This document shows positions 53,690 through 64,000 of a stretch of 64,000 bases of DNA, in pieces. A program made the translations under genes and the position numbers. The notes under the pieces were generated by a model. It saw only the letters and a list, made by a program, of their open reading frames with translations. It did no database searches and had not been told where the DNA came from. Position 1 is the stretch's first letter, and each line of letters opens with the position of its first letter. Source of the DNA: Endomychus coccineus (taxonomy: Eukaryota; Arthropoda; Insecta; Coleoptera; Endomychidae); the NCBI GenBank assembly GCA_958510875.1, contig OY294067.1, positions 274,146,742-274,210,741 of the forward strand. Reading direction: 5' to 3'.

Positions 53690-55420
53690 TTGTGGAGAGA
53701 AATAGAATAGAGCAGTACACTGTAACCTAGCTACTCGTACTGAAAATGCGACGTCGGCATTTTTCCCTTGTGGATTCAAAGTGGAATTTGCAGCAAACAA
53801 TCCAGCAGAAAGGTTGGTTTTTTCTTGTGGTGTAGTAACCAGTGTGCTATCATCTTTCGTGAGGGGAGGAAATGAACTGGAAGTGGAATAACAATCAATT
53901 TCTTTGGCAAAAGTTGATAAACTTTGCTCTTATTTCGGCAATATATGCCTCTTTCGAAGCGTTTATTGTGTGATTGCACATATTCCTTATTCAATTCTGA
54001 TGCTCAGACATGGGTTATCATGCCAACGATGGTCATTCATCAGATGTTGTGTAAAATACCATTCCTAGCCTGATAATATACGAGATCTCTCTAGAACACT
54101 GCGTTTGGTCATCAGATATAAGACGTACCCTTCTCCAATGAAATTCGGAAAAAAACATCGTAAGATCGTCCCAGTCAGCTGAGTTGTAATGCCAAACTGT
54201 GGGTGGAGGTGTTGGATTGATTCGTGGAGTGATAAAGTGACAGGTCGTAGTGAATTCTCAGAATTTCTCAACGGTACACAGACTTTCATTTCATAGGGAT
54301 CTGGATTGTTAGTGAAGAATAAGTCAAGCGTATTGGCATAATGATGACACTGTAGCCTAGATACTCGTACTGAAAAGGAGACGTCGGCATTTTTCCCCTT
54401 GTGCATCCAAAGTGGAATTTGCTGCAAACATTCCAGCAACAAGGTTGGCTTCTTCTTGTGGTATAGTAGCCAGTATGACATCATCTTTGGTTAGGCGGGA
54501 GAGTGAACTGAAAGTGAAATTTCTACCAATTGCTTTTGCGAAAGTCCAAAACGAACAGGAGCCATTCGAGCATTCGGGCATTCGGTAATCTTTGATCTGA
54601 TTTTGATGTTATATGCCTCTTTCGGAGCGTTTATTGTTTCATTGCACATATTTCTGACTCCAATATATTCTCTTCTGGTCTGCAGACATGAGTTACAGCG
54701 CCAATGACGGTATGCTGTTAGTATTGAAGCGACGGCCCCAGAACATATTTTATTGAACCATCGTTCACCAGATGACGGTGATTTGTTGGTATGCGGTATG
54801 TGAGTTTCCATTCCTGGCCTGATAATATTCGATATCTCTGTGTTACATTGCATTGGGTCATCAGATTCAAAAGATACGCTTTTGGGCTGACTTGTAATAC
54901 CAAACTCTGCGTGAAGTTCCCCAATGGTGCACGGACCTTTACTTCATAGGAATCTTGATTGTTAGTGAGGAATATATCATGTGTTCTGGTGTAATGATAG
55001 TTGCTATCAGGAATCGGTGTAGGTTCATTGAGTAACTGCTCGAGATCATAGGTAATGGCGAAGGCCTCAGCTTGTCACCCTGCGCATCCGTCCTGTTTGT
55101 GAACTTGCGCCAACAGAAGTTAGTCGTGAACGTTGAAATTTCTCATGATGATAATTTTAGCTGAATGAGGTCAATTTTCACTTGGTGATAAATGAAGACA
55201 TCAGAGGAATCTTATATGTTTGTGATTGTCAAGTTTGAGCCAAACTATATCGAATTCTTGTGGCTCTAGATTCTCCTCTCAGCGGCATGAGAGATCATTT
55301 TTGGAATGGAGGTAGATACCTCCTTTGAATATGAAACGAGTGTAGAGCTCATAGCCAAGGCGGAGCATGTAGGTCTGTCTGTCTGCAGGTGAAAATAAAC
55401 ATCGCTTATGTTTTTGTTAA
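53690..55420 (-). pseudogene. Jockey-type LINE ORF2: endonuclease and linker, with internal tandem duplication
   Basis: On the minus strand: GYELYTRFIFKGGIYLHSKN and LEPQEFDIVWLKLDNHKHIR (55340-55200), then AKIIIMRNFNVHD (55165-55130; family GDFN). THDIFLTNNQDSYEVKVRAP follows (family NTLDLFLTSNP). ETHIPHTNKSP, RREYIGVRNMCNETINAPKE, YNIKIRSKI, LSRLTKDDVILATIPQEEAN and MFAANSTLDAQGE (to about 54390) follow. The order then restarts with HHYANTLDLFFTNNPDPYEM (54345) and runs again to LTKDDSTLVTTPQEKTN and LFAANSTLNPQGKNADV (53750). Both copies end with the same KNADV.FSVRV.RLQC junction, so a unit of about 640 bp is tandemly repeated, copy 1 keeping extra linker. The reverse transcriptase is absent. 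Many stops. Confidence 0.85.
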
Positions 55421-57115
55421 GACCTCGGTCTTACAGAGGTCTATCTTCAAGTTTATATTTTTCAATGCTGAACCTCCTTGAGTACCTCTCGCCCGGAAAT
55501 CCGTATGGGGAGGTATTTTCCTTCCGAAGGAGGCTTCATTACCAGTATTTTCATTTAAAAAAACGAATGGAAATGTATAGGTTAAAAAGCAATTAAATGA
55601 ATTCAGATTTATCTTCCGCTGAGGGTTATCCCTTATATACCATAATAAACAAGCATAGTTTGTTCCCTAATTTAGTTTAATCTGACAACTTGGCTATCAA
55701 GTTGGGATTAAGTTATTATTAGGTAGTAATACTGACTTTACGGATGAGAAAAATTGACTAGTTATGAGTGGAAATTTTATTGGAATTACTATTTTACAAT
55801 GCCTCCGTTCATTCGTCGATGATCACACTAAATTGGAGATGATTCAATCCAAGATTAAGTTTATATATAGGTAAGTGACGTATTTGTTTCCATTTATTCT
55901 TTATGGAAACACCGCTTTAAAATATATCTGAATCATTAGAAATTTGAAAGATGCGACGCATAAGGAAGACGAACAACCATTTGAATCATGTTCATTCACT
56001 AATTGTACATAATTTAACGATTATTATAATAGTTCAAACATTAAACGACAGTTTAGTCTCGTGGAACGAGTTTCCCTGTATTCCTTCGGCATTTGCTCAC
56101 GGCGCGGCGTAGAACTGAATTAAATTAAACCTATTCGTGATAAAGGAAATATTGCCATGTCCTCACGTACATTTTGAATGCTTCTATTCAATGCATTTAT
56201 GCAAACGTTTGGTTCACTTCTGTAGAATAACAAACTCCATTTCCTTCATCCATTCATGTAACATTAATTTCAATTGTTTTTACAAGTGAAGTAAGCACTC
56301 GCAGTTCGCTACATGTCTACAAGTATCTGATAATCATAACGAGATCATAAAGCTTTTGTTGAAGACATCGAGAATAATATGTCTGTTCGATGTAATACTG
56401 TTCATACGACAACTTCCCACGTTGTATAAAATATGAATCGATCATTAAAGCATTAATGGTATTTCCTGAATGCACCAATGAATAATATAACAACTCTATA
56501 TTCACAACAACAATAAGTTTGGAAGAGCGATTATTTACTTTGTTACTCACTGTCATAATTATCTTGATAATTCATAATAATGGATATTAATTTATGAATT
56601 ATAGTAATTTGGAAGGTGATGTCATCAATTTTTAATTGTTTTGATCGTACGGCGGAAGTTAGAGAGCGTGAAGATGTAACATTAAAATAACACCATTTCG
56701 GCAATTACTGCATATTTGTGTTCAAAGAACAATGTTAATTGAAGAGGTAATAATAAAGGCTGTGATTTCACTTACTTTTGTAATCAAAATAGAGTTCAGA
56801 CACTTCAGCGGGTCAAATGTACGATTATAGCAACAGAAAATATATTGGAGATGATTTAGAAATCGCTTATGAAAGACGTTAAGACATACTCCACGTTATA
56901 TTGATATTTTATTTACATAATATAAATAATGTATTTTACTACTCTGTGTTCTATACTGACACCTGCTGCCAGGTTGACTCGGATTATTCACACTTTAATC
57001 CAACCTTGTTTCACAACGACACCTGCTGTCACGTGGACTATCAACATTTGCTTAGAGTAAACGCATTCACTTCGAGCGGCACTTGTGGACCCTATGTGAG
57101 CTGCAAATATTGAGC
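55421..57115. other. Mostly unassigned
   Basis: 55421-55600 may hold the extreme start of the minus-strand LINE. The rest is AT-rich. A 70-codon plus frame (56901-57113) contains two similar segments, TDTCCQVDSDY and NDTCCHVDYQ, that reflect a short DNA repeat (GACACCTGCTG at 56959 and 57019). No known family was recognised. Confidence 0.4.
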
Positions 57116-57119
57116 GGTT

Positions 57120-57880
57120 TTATGTAAAAACTGAGGCTATGAGAACGGCGTATAGGTTGAAGGGCCTAGGTCACTGGACCAAAATAAACTACTCTCTTGG
57201 ACACTCAACGATTTCAAATGAGGCAATCTCTAAATGCCTTATTCTATAAATGAAGCAAGACGACATGATCCCATCTATACGTCTCACTTCTCCCAAAATC
57301 CTCGACCCGGATAGAAAGAGATTGGACGAAACTACTGCCACTAGGTGGGCTCGTATGTCTCAGAGACGAGTCCAAGGTAGGTCAAGCTTCTGAGGCGAGA
57401 GTGTACCTGAAGAGACCAAAGAACACTATCTCGGTGACTGTAGGTGCTTACTGCGCGGTTTTTCAGGAGGAGGTCTATGCAATATTGCCTTGTGCCATGG
57501 AAAACCTGCAAAAAAACTATGTAAATAGGCGCATATATATTTTTGCACAAACAGCCGGTCGGCTCTGGGAGTTCTCAAGTCAGTGAGAGTCACATCAAGG
57601 CTTGTCAAAAAATGCAGAGATACACTAGCTGAACTAGCCAGGAGAAATAAAGTTCAACTCATATGGGTCCCTGAGCACATTGGAGTTGGAGGAAATGAAA
57701 TGGCCGACACCCTGGCAAGGCGGGGGTCGGCTGGCACCCCTATCGGAACGGAGTAAATGGTAGCTCCATACCTATACCTTCTTTCATTGGAAGTCACAAA
57801 TGTCGATGACGAACCATCTCATAGTAAGACATAACATCACTGCTCATCTATGTGATTTGCAATATATTAGTCTTAAAGGT
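57120..57880 (+). pseudogene. LINE RNase H domain and C-terminal region
   Basis: AMRTAYRLKGLGHWTK opens the fragment. One frame reads LRDESKVGQASEARVYLKRP (family YTDGSK, first RNase H aspartate region, D shifted), ISVTVGAYCAVFQEEVYAIL (the E of FQ.EVYA is the second catalytic acid) and CAMENLQKNYVNRRIYIFAQ (family IYIFTDSQ, D lost). A shifted frame gives VTSRLVKKCRDTLAELARRN, VQLIWVPEHIGVGGNEMADT and LARRGSAGTP (family GH.G..GNE.AD, last catalytic D kept). Around 57820-57880 a HLCDLQYISL segment may be the zinc-knuckle lead. This is the C-terminal RNase H of an R1/Jockey-type LINE, inactivated by lost residues and frameshifts. Confidence 0.85.
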
Positions 57881-57969
57881 CAAAGACAGTGACCGCTCTG
57901 GCGAATCCGACGCCACTACCTGTCCTCGCGGACGTTAGTTGTCTCTGTCTATCCATCCACATACATAAA

Positions 57970-58600
57970 AGTCACCCATACACTCACTCAGTCATCACGA
58001 AATCTTCGTAACTATGAAGCCGACCGACTTAAAATTTGGCATGTAGGTTTCTCATTATAAAGTAGACACGTTGTAAAAACTGATTTTTAGAAATTCAATC
58101 CGGAAGGAGCCTAAGGGAATTCGATATATTTTGTAGTTTTTGAAAGCTCATGTAATCACATATAGTTTCCATGACATACTATTCCCTAGATCGACGGATC
58201 ATTATCACAGTTCAGACTGTACATAACCCAATAACAAGACATCAGGTAACATTTACATGACAGACAACTGATCCTCATCGATTCAAATACACTTTCACAT
58301 GACACAGAGTACAATTTTACGTTTTTTCACACCTATAGTGTGAAACGTCTTGAAACTTCGGAAATATCATCGCGGCGGCGGAGCCGACGCCGTAACCGTA
58401 TCTATGGCTATTAGCGGTTTCTGTGGCATAGCCTGTCAATTATAGGTAGTATAGTTCTAAAAGAGAAATATCACTGACTCACTAACTGACTCACCCACTC
58501 ATCACGAGATATCCGAAACTGTAAGGTCAACCGACTTCAAATTTGGCATGTAGGTTCCATATACGGCATAGCAAAATTATATAATATGTTAGCCTTACAA
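57970..58600 (+). repeat. Dispersed repeat family, one full and one partial copy
   Basis: The first copy 57975-58400 runs from CACTCACTCAGTCATCACGA through AAATTTGGCATGTAGGTTTC, GAATTCGATATATTTTG, GATCGACGGATCATTATCAC and CAGTTCAGACTGT to CATCGCGGCGGCGGAGCCGA. A second start at about 58483 (ACTGACTCACCCACTCATCA) continues to GGCATGTAGGTTCC near 58560 and then diverges. Fragments of the family (TTTTTGACAGCTCATATATT, TTTACATGACAGACAT) also appear at 58960-59010. It is the same family as at 41.1 and 43.5-44.5 kb. Confidence 0.75.
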
Positions 58601-60040
58601 ATAAAATTGTTGCCAAAATATAAATTAAAATAAATTTATCATTGGAAGTTACAACACTCTGTCTTTCTTAATAGCATGGAGAAAAAGATATGTGTTATTA
58701 TTATTCTGTTATTTTTAATAGGATCTCATTGTAATTATCAATCTTTGATAGCCGTTGAACTGAGCAGATTTTTGCTTTCAGTTCAGCTTCAACATTTTCA
58801 ACGAGATCTATATGAATAGAATTCTAGTATAGGTTGACTTAATTTAGTTTATTTTACTTACTAATAATAATAATCTTTATTTTCATAGCTCCTTGACACA
58901 GTACGAGTACGCTCAGGTGTCCTTTATGAATATTTTGTTACACTAATATAATTGAAGTTTTTGACAGCTCATATATTCACGTAACGTTTACATGACAGAC
59001 ATAAATCACTGATCTCTAGAATAGAGATCAGTGGACAGCTCACTATTTCTGTGACAAGCCAGCCACAGATGAACATAACTAAACATCAGATTACATGACA
59101 GACGATACAAAGACAATCACATAATGTCTATTGCAGGTATCATTTGATGAATTAAAAATTTGCAATATGCATTTGATCTTGAAACTCATCGACGTCATTA
59201 CCTGTTCCACTGGTGTTAGTTGTTTTTGCGGATATAGCGAATAACAGCTACTGTGAGAATATATCATAAGAAGCATATTTGGAAACAGAAGATTTATTTA
59301 ACCATCTCATGGTGATCTCATTCATTATAATTGCTACGATTTTCATACTTACTGCAAAACTTTCTGGGATACTTTTTCAAAAAGCCATAATCCGGAAACA
59401 TTAGAAAATTCCCTTTCATTTTCTTCAAGCGTCCAATGAACATACCTGTGATTCGTCGAAACTCAAATTAATTTATATTAAGGAACAATAGGGAAAGTTT
59501 CGGTACTAGAGCTGCTTACGTTTTTTAACATAATTACCTGAATCTGAGAACGCCAACGCTCAAATTGTTTCCTAAATGCAGCCTGAATATTTAAAGGGTT
59601 CTAAAACCGTTCTGAAATCATTGTAAATATTTAAGTTATCAGTGCTTCCGCTATGGGTACGGAGTCAAATATTATCTTGTAACGGAAAGATCAAATTCTG
59701 TAGTATTGCGTTGGTATGGTACTTCTCACGTCTTTTCACTCATTAAATCAAATAATGGACCTTTCGTTGTGTTTATTTAATGGATGATGTTAGAACCTTC
59801 ATGCAGTTATGTACAGAATAATTGTATATTCCTGAGATTTTAGAACATTAAATTACACAATTCTTCTTAAGTTCACTTGGATGATGGTTACATTACATTA
59901 CATCGTTGGTACAACCAAATTTTTACTCTAAGAATTTTGTTTAGCTTCGAAACATGTTATAAATTCTGTAATTCTGATGGAGAGGGGCGTGGGAGTCGTC
60001 CTTTAAATACGAGATATAACTAAATACACTACACCAACAA
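58601..60040. other. No gene recognised; scraps of the dispersed repeat
   Basis: Contains a perfect short palindromic hairpin at 59007-59033 (CACTGATCTCT / AGAGATCAGTG) and parts of the dispersed repeat up to about 59230. The rest is AT-rich with no coding motif. Confidence 0.45.
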
Positions 60041-60047
60041 TGAATGA

Positions 60048-60470
60048 TGGACAGGGTAGTGTGTTTTATGGGGTTGTTTTCAGGGAGTGGAATGGGTCCA
60101 TTACACTTCGTGGACTATGGATCAATGTTTATACAGGGACATCCTACAAAACGTTACGCTGAGCGGTAGATGCATTTGCGGTTCATATTTCAACCGGACA
60201 ATGATCCCAAACACACATCTCCCGTCGTTCAGGAGTGGTTTCAGGAGAACAATATCAAGGTTCTGCAGTGGCCGGCACAATGTCTGGACCTTAACCCTAT
60301 AGATAATCTGTGGGAAAAGGTTGAACGCCAAATCTGTACCACAAGATTCACAAACAAGCTATTTTCAATTGATAAACTCAAGAAATTTGGACTTAAAACT
60401 AATCAAAATTCAATTGCATCTATGCCGCGTCGTTGTCATTAAGTGATTAACGACAATGGTTATTCTGTTA
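60048..60470 (+). pseudogene. Tc1-type transposase, C-terminal half
   Basis: Pieces in order: GCFSGSGMGPLHFVDGSMF across frame changes (60070-60130; family VWGCFS..G.GPL), then MHLRFIFQPDNDPKHTSPVV (second catalytic aspartate in QPDNDPKHTS), QEWFQENNIKVLQWPAQCLD, LNPIDNLWEKVERQI (third acidic residue is D here, usually E in Tc1 NPIENLWE), ending at TAA 60440-60442. The N-terminal paired-type helix-turn-helix and the first aspartate were not found. Terminal inverted repeats were not identified. The frame 60170-60442 is intact over 90 codons. Confidence 0.85.
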
Positions 60471-60479
60471 ATTATTCGA

Positions 60480-61435
60480 ATATAGTCTTTATAGTGTTGA
60501 GCAGTTTCAAGAAGCATCCAACAATGGTTCTAATTTTTGACTTCTGTCGCGGTAATAACACGTACTGCTTGAATAAATTATTACGTGCTATCTTATTTGA
60601 CATTTGAGAACAATCTCATTTCATTTGTAACATCAGCTTACTACGAGCCTTTATTCTGAAAGGTTTTGAATATTTCGGATTGCCAATTATAGTTCATATA
60701 AATACCATATGTGATTTTACTATATTGGTTGCTTTACTGTTGTCTAATAGTGTATGTTCCCACAACATAGCGTTTATGGAATCATACCCAAATGTTAAAG
60801 TTTGTCTTATTGACGATTTATTATTCAATTCAATTCAAATATAATTAAAGAAGAAATCTTCAATTGAGCGCAATAAGACTTTGAACGTACTATCAAATGG
60901 GGGTAACTTTATTTTATCGGATATAAAATAGTATCAATAATTATGCAAATTCATTTAACTGACTGCTATATATTATTTTCATCCAATAGGGATCAATTTG
61001 ACATGAAATCCAGTCTAAAGATATGCAAATGATATTTTAGTGCATATAATATTTTGAAGCCACAACAAACATGGTACACAATTTACAATGATTTTAATTT
61101 GAAACATATATGATTTGAAATGCCGAATAAATATTATGTTAGAACCAATTAAATTGCATTCTGTTGAGTACTGATAACAAAATAGTATTCAGTGATTCAA
61201 AACTTTATACTGGGATACACTGAAATATAATACATCCTATTATAGTTTACGAAAAAGTGTATGTTCAAATTGTGAAATTGTCTCAATTTCAGTGGCTTAT
61301 TTATTATTTTTGTTATTGGTGAAGTAAAATAAAATGTTCCCTCTCTTGAAAATCGCATAATCATGTTACTCTTTTAACTATAAATAAGGAACAATCACCC
61401 TTATCCACTGAGAATACCTACTGTTGAAGTACTGG
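60480..61435. other. No gene recognised
   Basis: AT-rich sequence with short stop-dense frames only. Confidence 0.5.
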
Positions 61436-61439
61436 AGAC

Positions 61440-61960
61440 CTTTCAGCTACCATTTCAGCTATCAAGTTTGGATCTACAAGAGGAGAAGCCTCCTAATATT
61501 GCTGCCATCGATAGTTCTCAAATAATGTGCGCCTGGATTAACACCAGTTTTCTACAGGTTGTCTACCTTTTCGTACAAACTTGGTGTGTTTCCTTCCAGC
61601 TGGGAGATAGCTAGAGTCAAAACAATTCCAAAAAAAGAATAGAAGATCCTTCCTGACAATTATAGGGCCGTTGCACTATAATCTGTGATATCTAAAGTGA
61701 TGGAGAAAACAATCAACATCGAACTTATCCAACACCTAGAGAACTGCAAAGTCGTGGATGATCGGCAATATGGCTTTCATCAGAAGATATCAAAAGGAGA
61801 TCTGCTTGCTTACGTAAGACTGGTATGGCAGAAATCTATTGTGAAGCATGGGAAATCTATAGCTGTAGCATTGAATATCACAAAGAACAGAATAGTTTCT
61901 ATCAACGCCAAGGCATCAACTGTTGTTTCTGTGTTTATTTTATCAAAATTTCACTGATTA
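61440..61960 (+). pseudogene. Jockey-type LINE reverse transcriptase fragment, same family as 29.7 kb
   Basis: 61530-61680 reads, with frame changes, as LTPVFYRLSTFSYKLGVFPS, SWEIARVKTIPKKE, a stop, and ILPDNYRAVAL (family NYRPIAL). The frame from 61685 gives ISKVMEKTINIELIQHLENC, VVDDRQYGFHQKISKGDLLA and WQKSIVKHGKSIAVALNITK (motif A region; the usual ALDVSKAFD is changed, so the first catalytic aspartate is lost). The DNA around 61695-61730 is nearly identical to 30055-30090. It ends at about 61957 before motif B. Confidence 0.85.
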
Positions 61961-62618
61961 GCTGCACTATTTGAAAAAATATTTTCAGTTATGTATGATT
62001 CATAAAAAGCATAAAGTACCTTAGCCTCCTATAACGTACAAACTGTATATAAAACTACTGGTGGAAAGTCTAGTTATGATCAATATCACGAAGTACGAAG
62101 TAAAGCCAACAACATGAGCTGCATTTATTATTGTCCATTATCCATTTAATTGATGTAAAAATCAACTGAAACTAATTATATCTCAGTTTTCAACAAATCA
62201 CTAATTTCAATTAATCTCTGATAAAATTTGTACTGTCAGATAACCAGCATTACTTCTTTCGGTTCTGCCGCGTCAAAGCTATAAATCAGGAAAAGAAGGG
62301 TGATTCGAAAGTGGTTAGAAAAGGGTCAAATGAAATTAATACATCATATTAAATAAAGATCCACGTACATTACGATCGTTGGAGCGAACACACATTCGCC
62401 CGGAGCGGAAATATTGCAATAAATTTCGTATTTGGAATATATCTGTGCATGAACATCCTCAAATTGAAACGTATAAAATTGAAAATCACTGCAAAATTCA
62501 AGCTATATTTTGGGAGCACCGTCATAAATAAATATCGGCTCTACGAAAGATACGATCAACTTGGTTTGAGATTTTTATTATTCATATTCAATTATTCATT
62601 ATTCATAATAAATTGTAG
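61961..62618. other. No gene recognised
   Basis: AT-rich. It ends in a pyrimidine/AT-rich tract with AATTGTAG at 62611-62618, an acceptor-like site for the next entry. Confidence 0.4.
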
Positions 62619-62831
62619 ATTTTATGCATGGGAGATAGATCCATCAAATTATACTCAGAAGTTCGAGCCACTTCATAAATTAACCCCGGAGGTTAAAAAT
62701 AAAATCATAAATTCATCTCGCATTATTTGCAATTCACTAGATTCATTTCATGTCTGCCTTTTAAACATAGGGAAGGGAATTCGATTGCTTGCATTATTCT
62801 CCAATTACGACAGTATCAATTATTCAGCTAG
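62619..62831 (+). CDS. Candidate internal exon of an unrecognised gene
   Basis: An open frame of 128 codons (62449-62835) ends exactly where a perfect donor begins: AG|GTAAGT after 62831, the frame's stop being the TAA inside GTAAGT. An acceptor-like TTGTAG ends at 62618. The enclosed 213 bp (one base, 70 codons, two bases) would be a phase-symmetric exon encoding WEIDPSNYTQKFEPLHKLTP, KNKIINSSRIICNSLDSF and HVCLLNIGKGIRLLALFSNY. I do not recognise the family. Codon use is less repetitive than in neighbouring noise frames. It could be chance or a decayed element. Confidence 0.3.
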
Positions 62832-62986
62832 GTAAGTGGATAGTGATGGACAAGACCTTGAGAAAAGAATATAAAGACAAGAATCCTATTTCAATGTGTT
62901 CGAAGATCAATACCAATAACACGATTAATTCGAATAAAATAAACTACAAAAATTTTCTTCTAGTTTTAATTAAAAAAATACGCTTG

Positions 62987-63121
62987 TAATAAATTTTCAC
63001 AAACTTTGTTTTTATTAGACAAAACGTGACTTATTTCTGCTCACAGTGGCTTTGTCAAACACACCGTCTGGTGAAACATGTCACGTTTTGTTTAATAGGA
63101 ACGAAGTTTGTGAAAATTTAT
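62987..63121. mobile_element. Inverted PLE terminal repeats forming a 43-bp-arm hairpin
   Basis: The left arm 62987-63029 is the reverse complement (few mismatches) of the right arm 63079-63121. The right arm is the CACGTTTTGTTTAATAGGAA / GAAGTTTGTGAAAATTTATT sequence that follows the hammerhead-like motif in the PLE repeats at 37.1 and 37.3 kb. A decayed motif (ACACCGTCTGGTGAAACATGTC) precedes it at 63058-63080. No PLE coding sequence is nearby. Confidence 0.75.
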
Positions 63122-64000
63122 TGGAGTGTATTTTTTATTAGAAGTCTTCACCCGATCTTTTTTTATGAATTTTATGTAATCTCATAAATACGCTAATTAA
63201 ATTGTTATTTTATTGTTTATAAGCAAGGCAAAATTTTTGCGCAACCTTAGACGAGGTAGACTTTGTTTCTGATGAAATTCCTAAGAGAATGCACTTTGTC
63301 CCATCAAAATCGGTCCATTTTCCAAGAATTTCGATCTCAAATACCCATTTGACTGAACTATATTGCCGGTCATTAACGATTTTGGAGCTCATGTTTTTAT
63401 ATTAGTTTCGGTTCTTTTTTTCATGAAGTAGCTTTTATTTAAAATTGTGATTGAGGCTCTGATCGAACATTCTTTATTTATTTCGGTACGTTAAATATAT
63501 TCCGTTTGCCAGAAATTCCGTAATAAATCTTCGCTTTTGATGTAGGAGTTTCAGTATTTTTCACCCACTATCCAGTTAGTATTGATATAAATGTAAAATC
63601 ACGACTCTTATGTGAGTGTGAATTAATTTTATATTGAATTGAATGATGATAGTTTACATGACACAGACTGTGGATATAAAACAGCATCAGCAGTGTTTAA
63701 TAAACCGCGCTATTAATAAAAGCGATTCTGCCAAGCTATGTGTCGGTTTACATTAAACTCTATCGCCTAACTTCTGAAAAGTTTTGAAGATTTCACGTAA
63801 TTCCGATAGCACTTAAAAGTTGGCTTGAGGATGTACTCATGTTTTTTATTAGGGTTTGTTTTCTTTTAATTTTGCTGTGCTACCAGTCACACAGTTCCTT
63901 TATAGGATCAACAAAGATGTCTGGAAAGTCGAAATTGCGAAACTTCGAAGCCCGTGTTTCAAACTGACTCCATTCAACTTCAATAATTGTACAATTCAAA
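63122..64000. other. No gene recognised
   Basis: A 60-codon minus frame at 63210-63392 has no known motif. The remainder is AT-rich to the window end. Confidence 0.45.

Noticed and set aside
56901..57113. Cysteine-rich 70-codon frame as a secreted peptide
   Set aside because: The two DTCC segments reflect a short DNA repeat; the N-terminus is not a convincing signal peptide and no splice sites bound it.

Overview
The window looks like nuclear DNA of an arthropod, most likely an insect. It is AT-rich, intron-like and gene-poor. No bacterial operons, CRISPR array, rRNA or tRNA are visible. Almost every long open frame is a decayed piece of a eukaryotic mobile element: Penelope-like elements (PLEs), Jockey-type LINEs with and without an RNase H domain, irritans-type mariner, other Tc1/mariner relatives, a BED/hAT element, a FLYWCH-type Mutator and a Pif1/Helitron helicase scrap. 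The order of insect cannot be fixed by eye.

Layout. 0-4.5 kb: a GA microsatellite and a 120-bp minisatellite. 5-12.5 kb: a Tc1/mariner scrap, a mariner end joined to a PLE 3' fragment with a hammerhead-like motif, an arthropod transposon-type ORF, and a second PLE tail with its hammerhead-bearing repeat. 13-21 kb: a foldback repeat, LINE scraps, a nearly full-length mariner on the minus strand, another transposase and a hAT relic. 22-28 kb: two satellite blocks, a 0.7-kb foldback, a plausible host exon (26.0 kb, leucine-rich-repeat protein N-terminus) and a near-identical 417-bp duplication. 28.8-37.4 kb: an inverted pair of hammerhead-bearing PLE repeats, a broken LINE, a 5' PLE fragment and the best preserved PLE of the window. 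38.1-39.7 kb: a higher-order tandem array. 41.1-45.8 kb: a Mutator element (TIRs, 9-bp target duplication) nested in a dispersed repeat, then a 1.2-kb foldback. 46.6-53.4 kb: a mariner, LINE tail, permuted inverted repeats, helicase scrap and a pair of diverged direct repeats. 53.7-64 kb: minus-strand LINE endonuclease with an internal tandem duplication, a LINE RNase H region, dispersed repeats, Tc1 transposase, another LINE copy, a candidate exon at 62.6 kb and an inverted PLE terminal repeat.

Nothing here reads as an intact protein-coding system. The recurrent theme is retroelement-borne hammerhead-like RNA motifs in at least four sequence types, and large inverted repeats able to fold into long hairpins. 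All calls come from reading the sequence and recognising family motifs. No database search or structure prediction was run.
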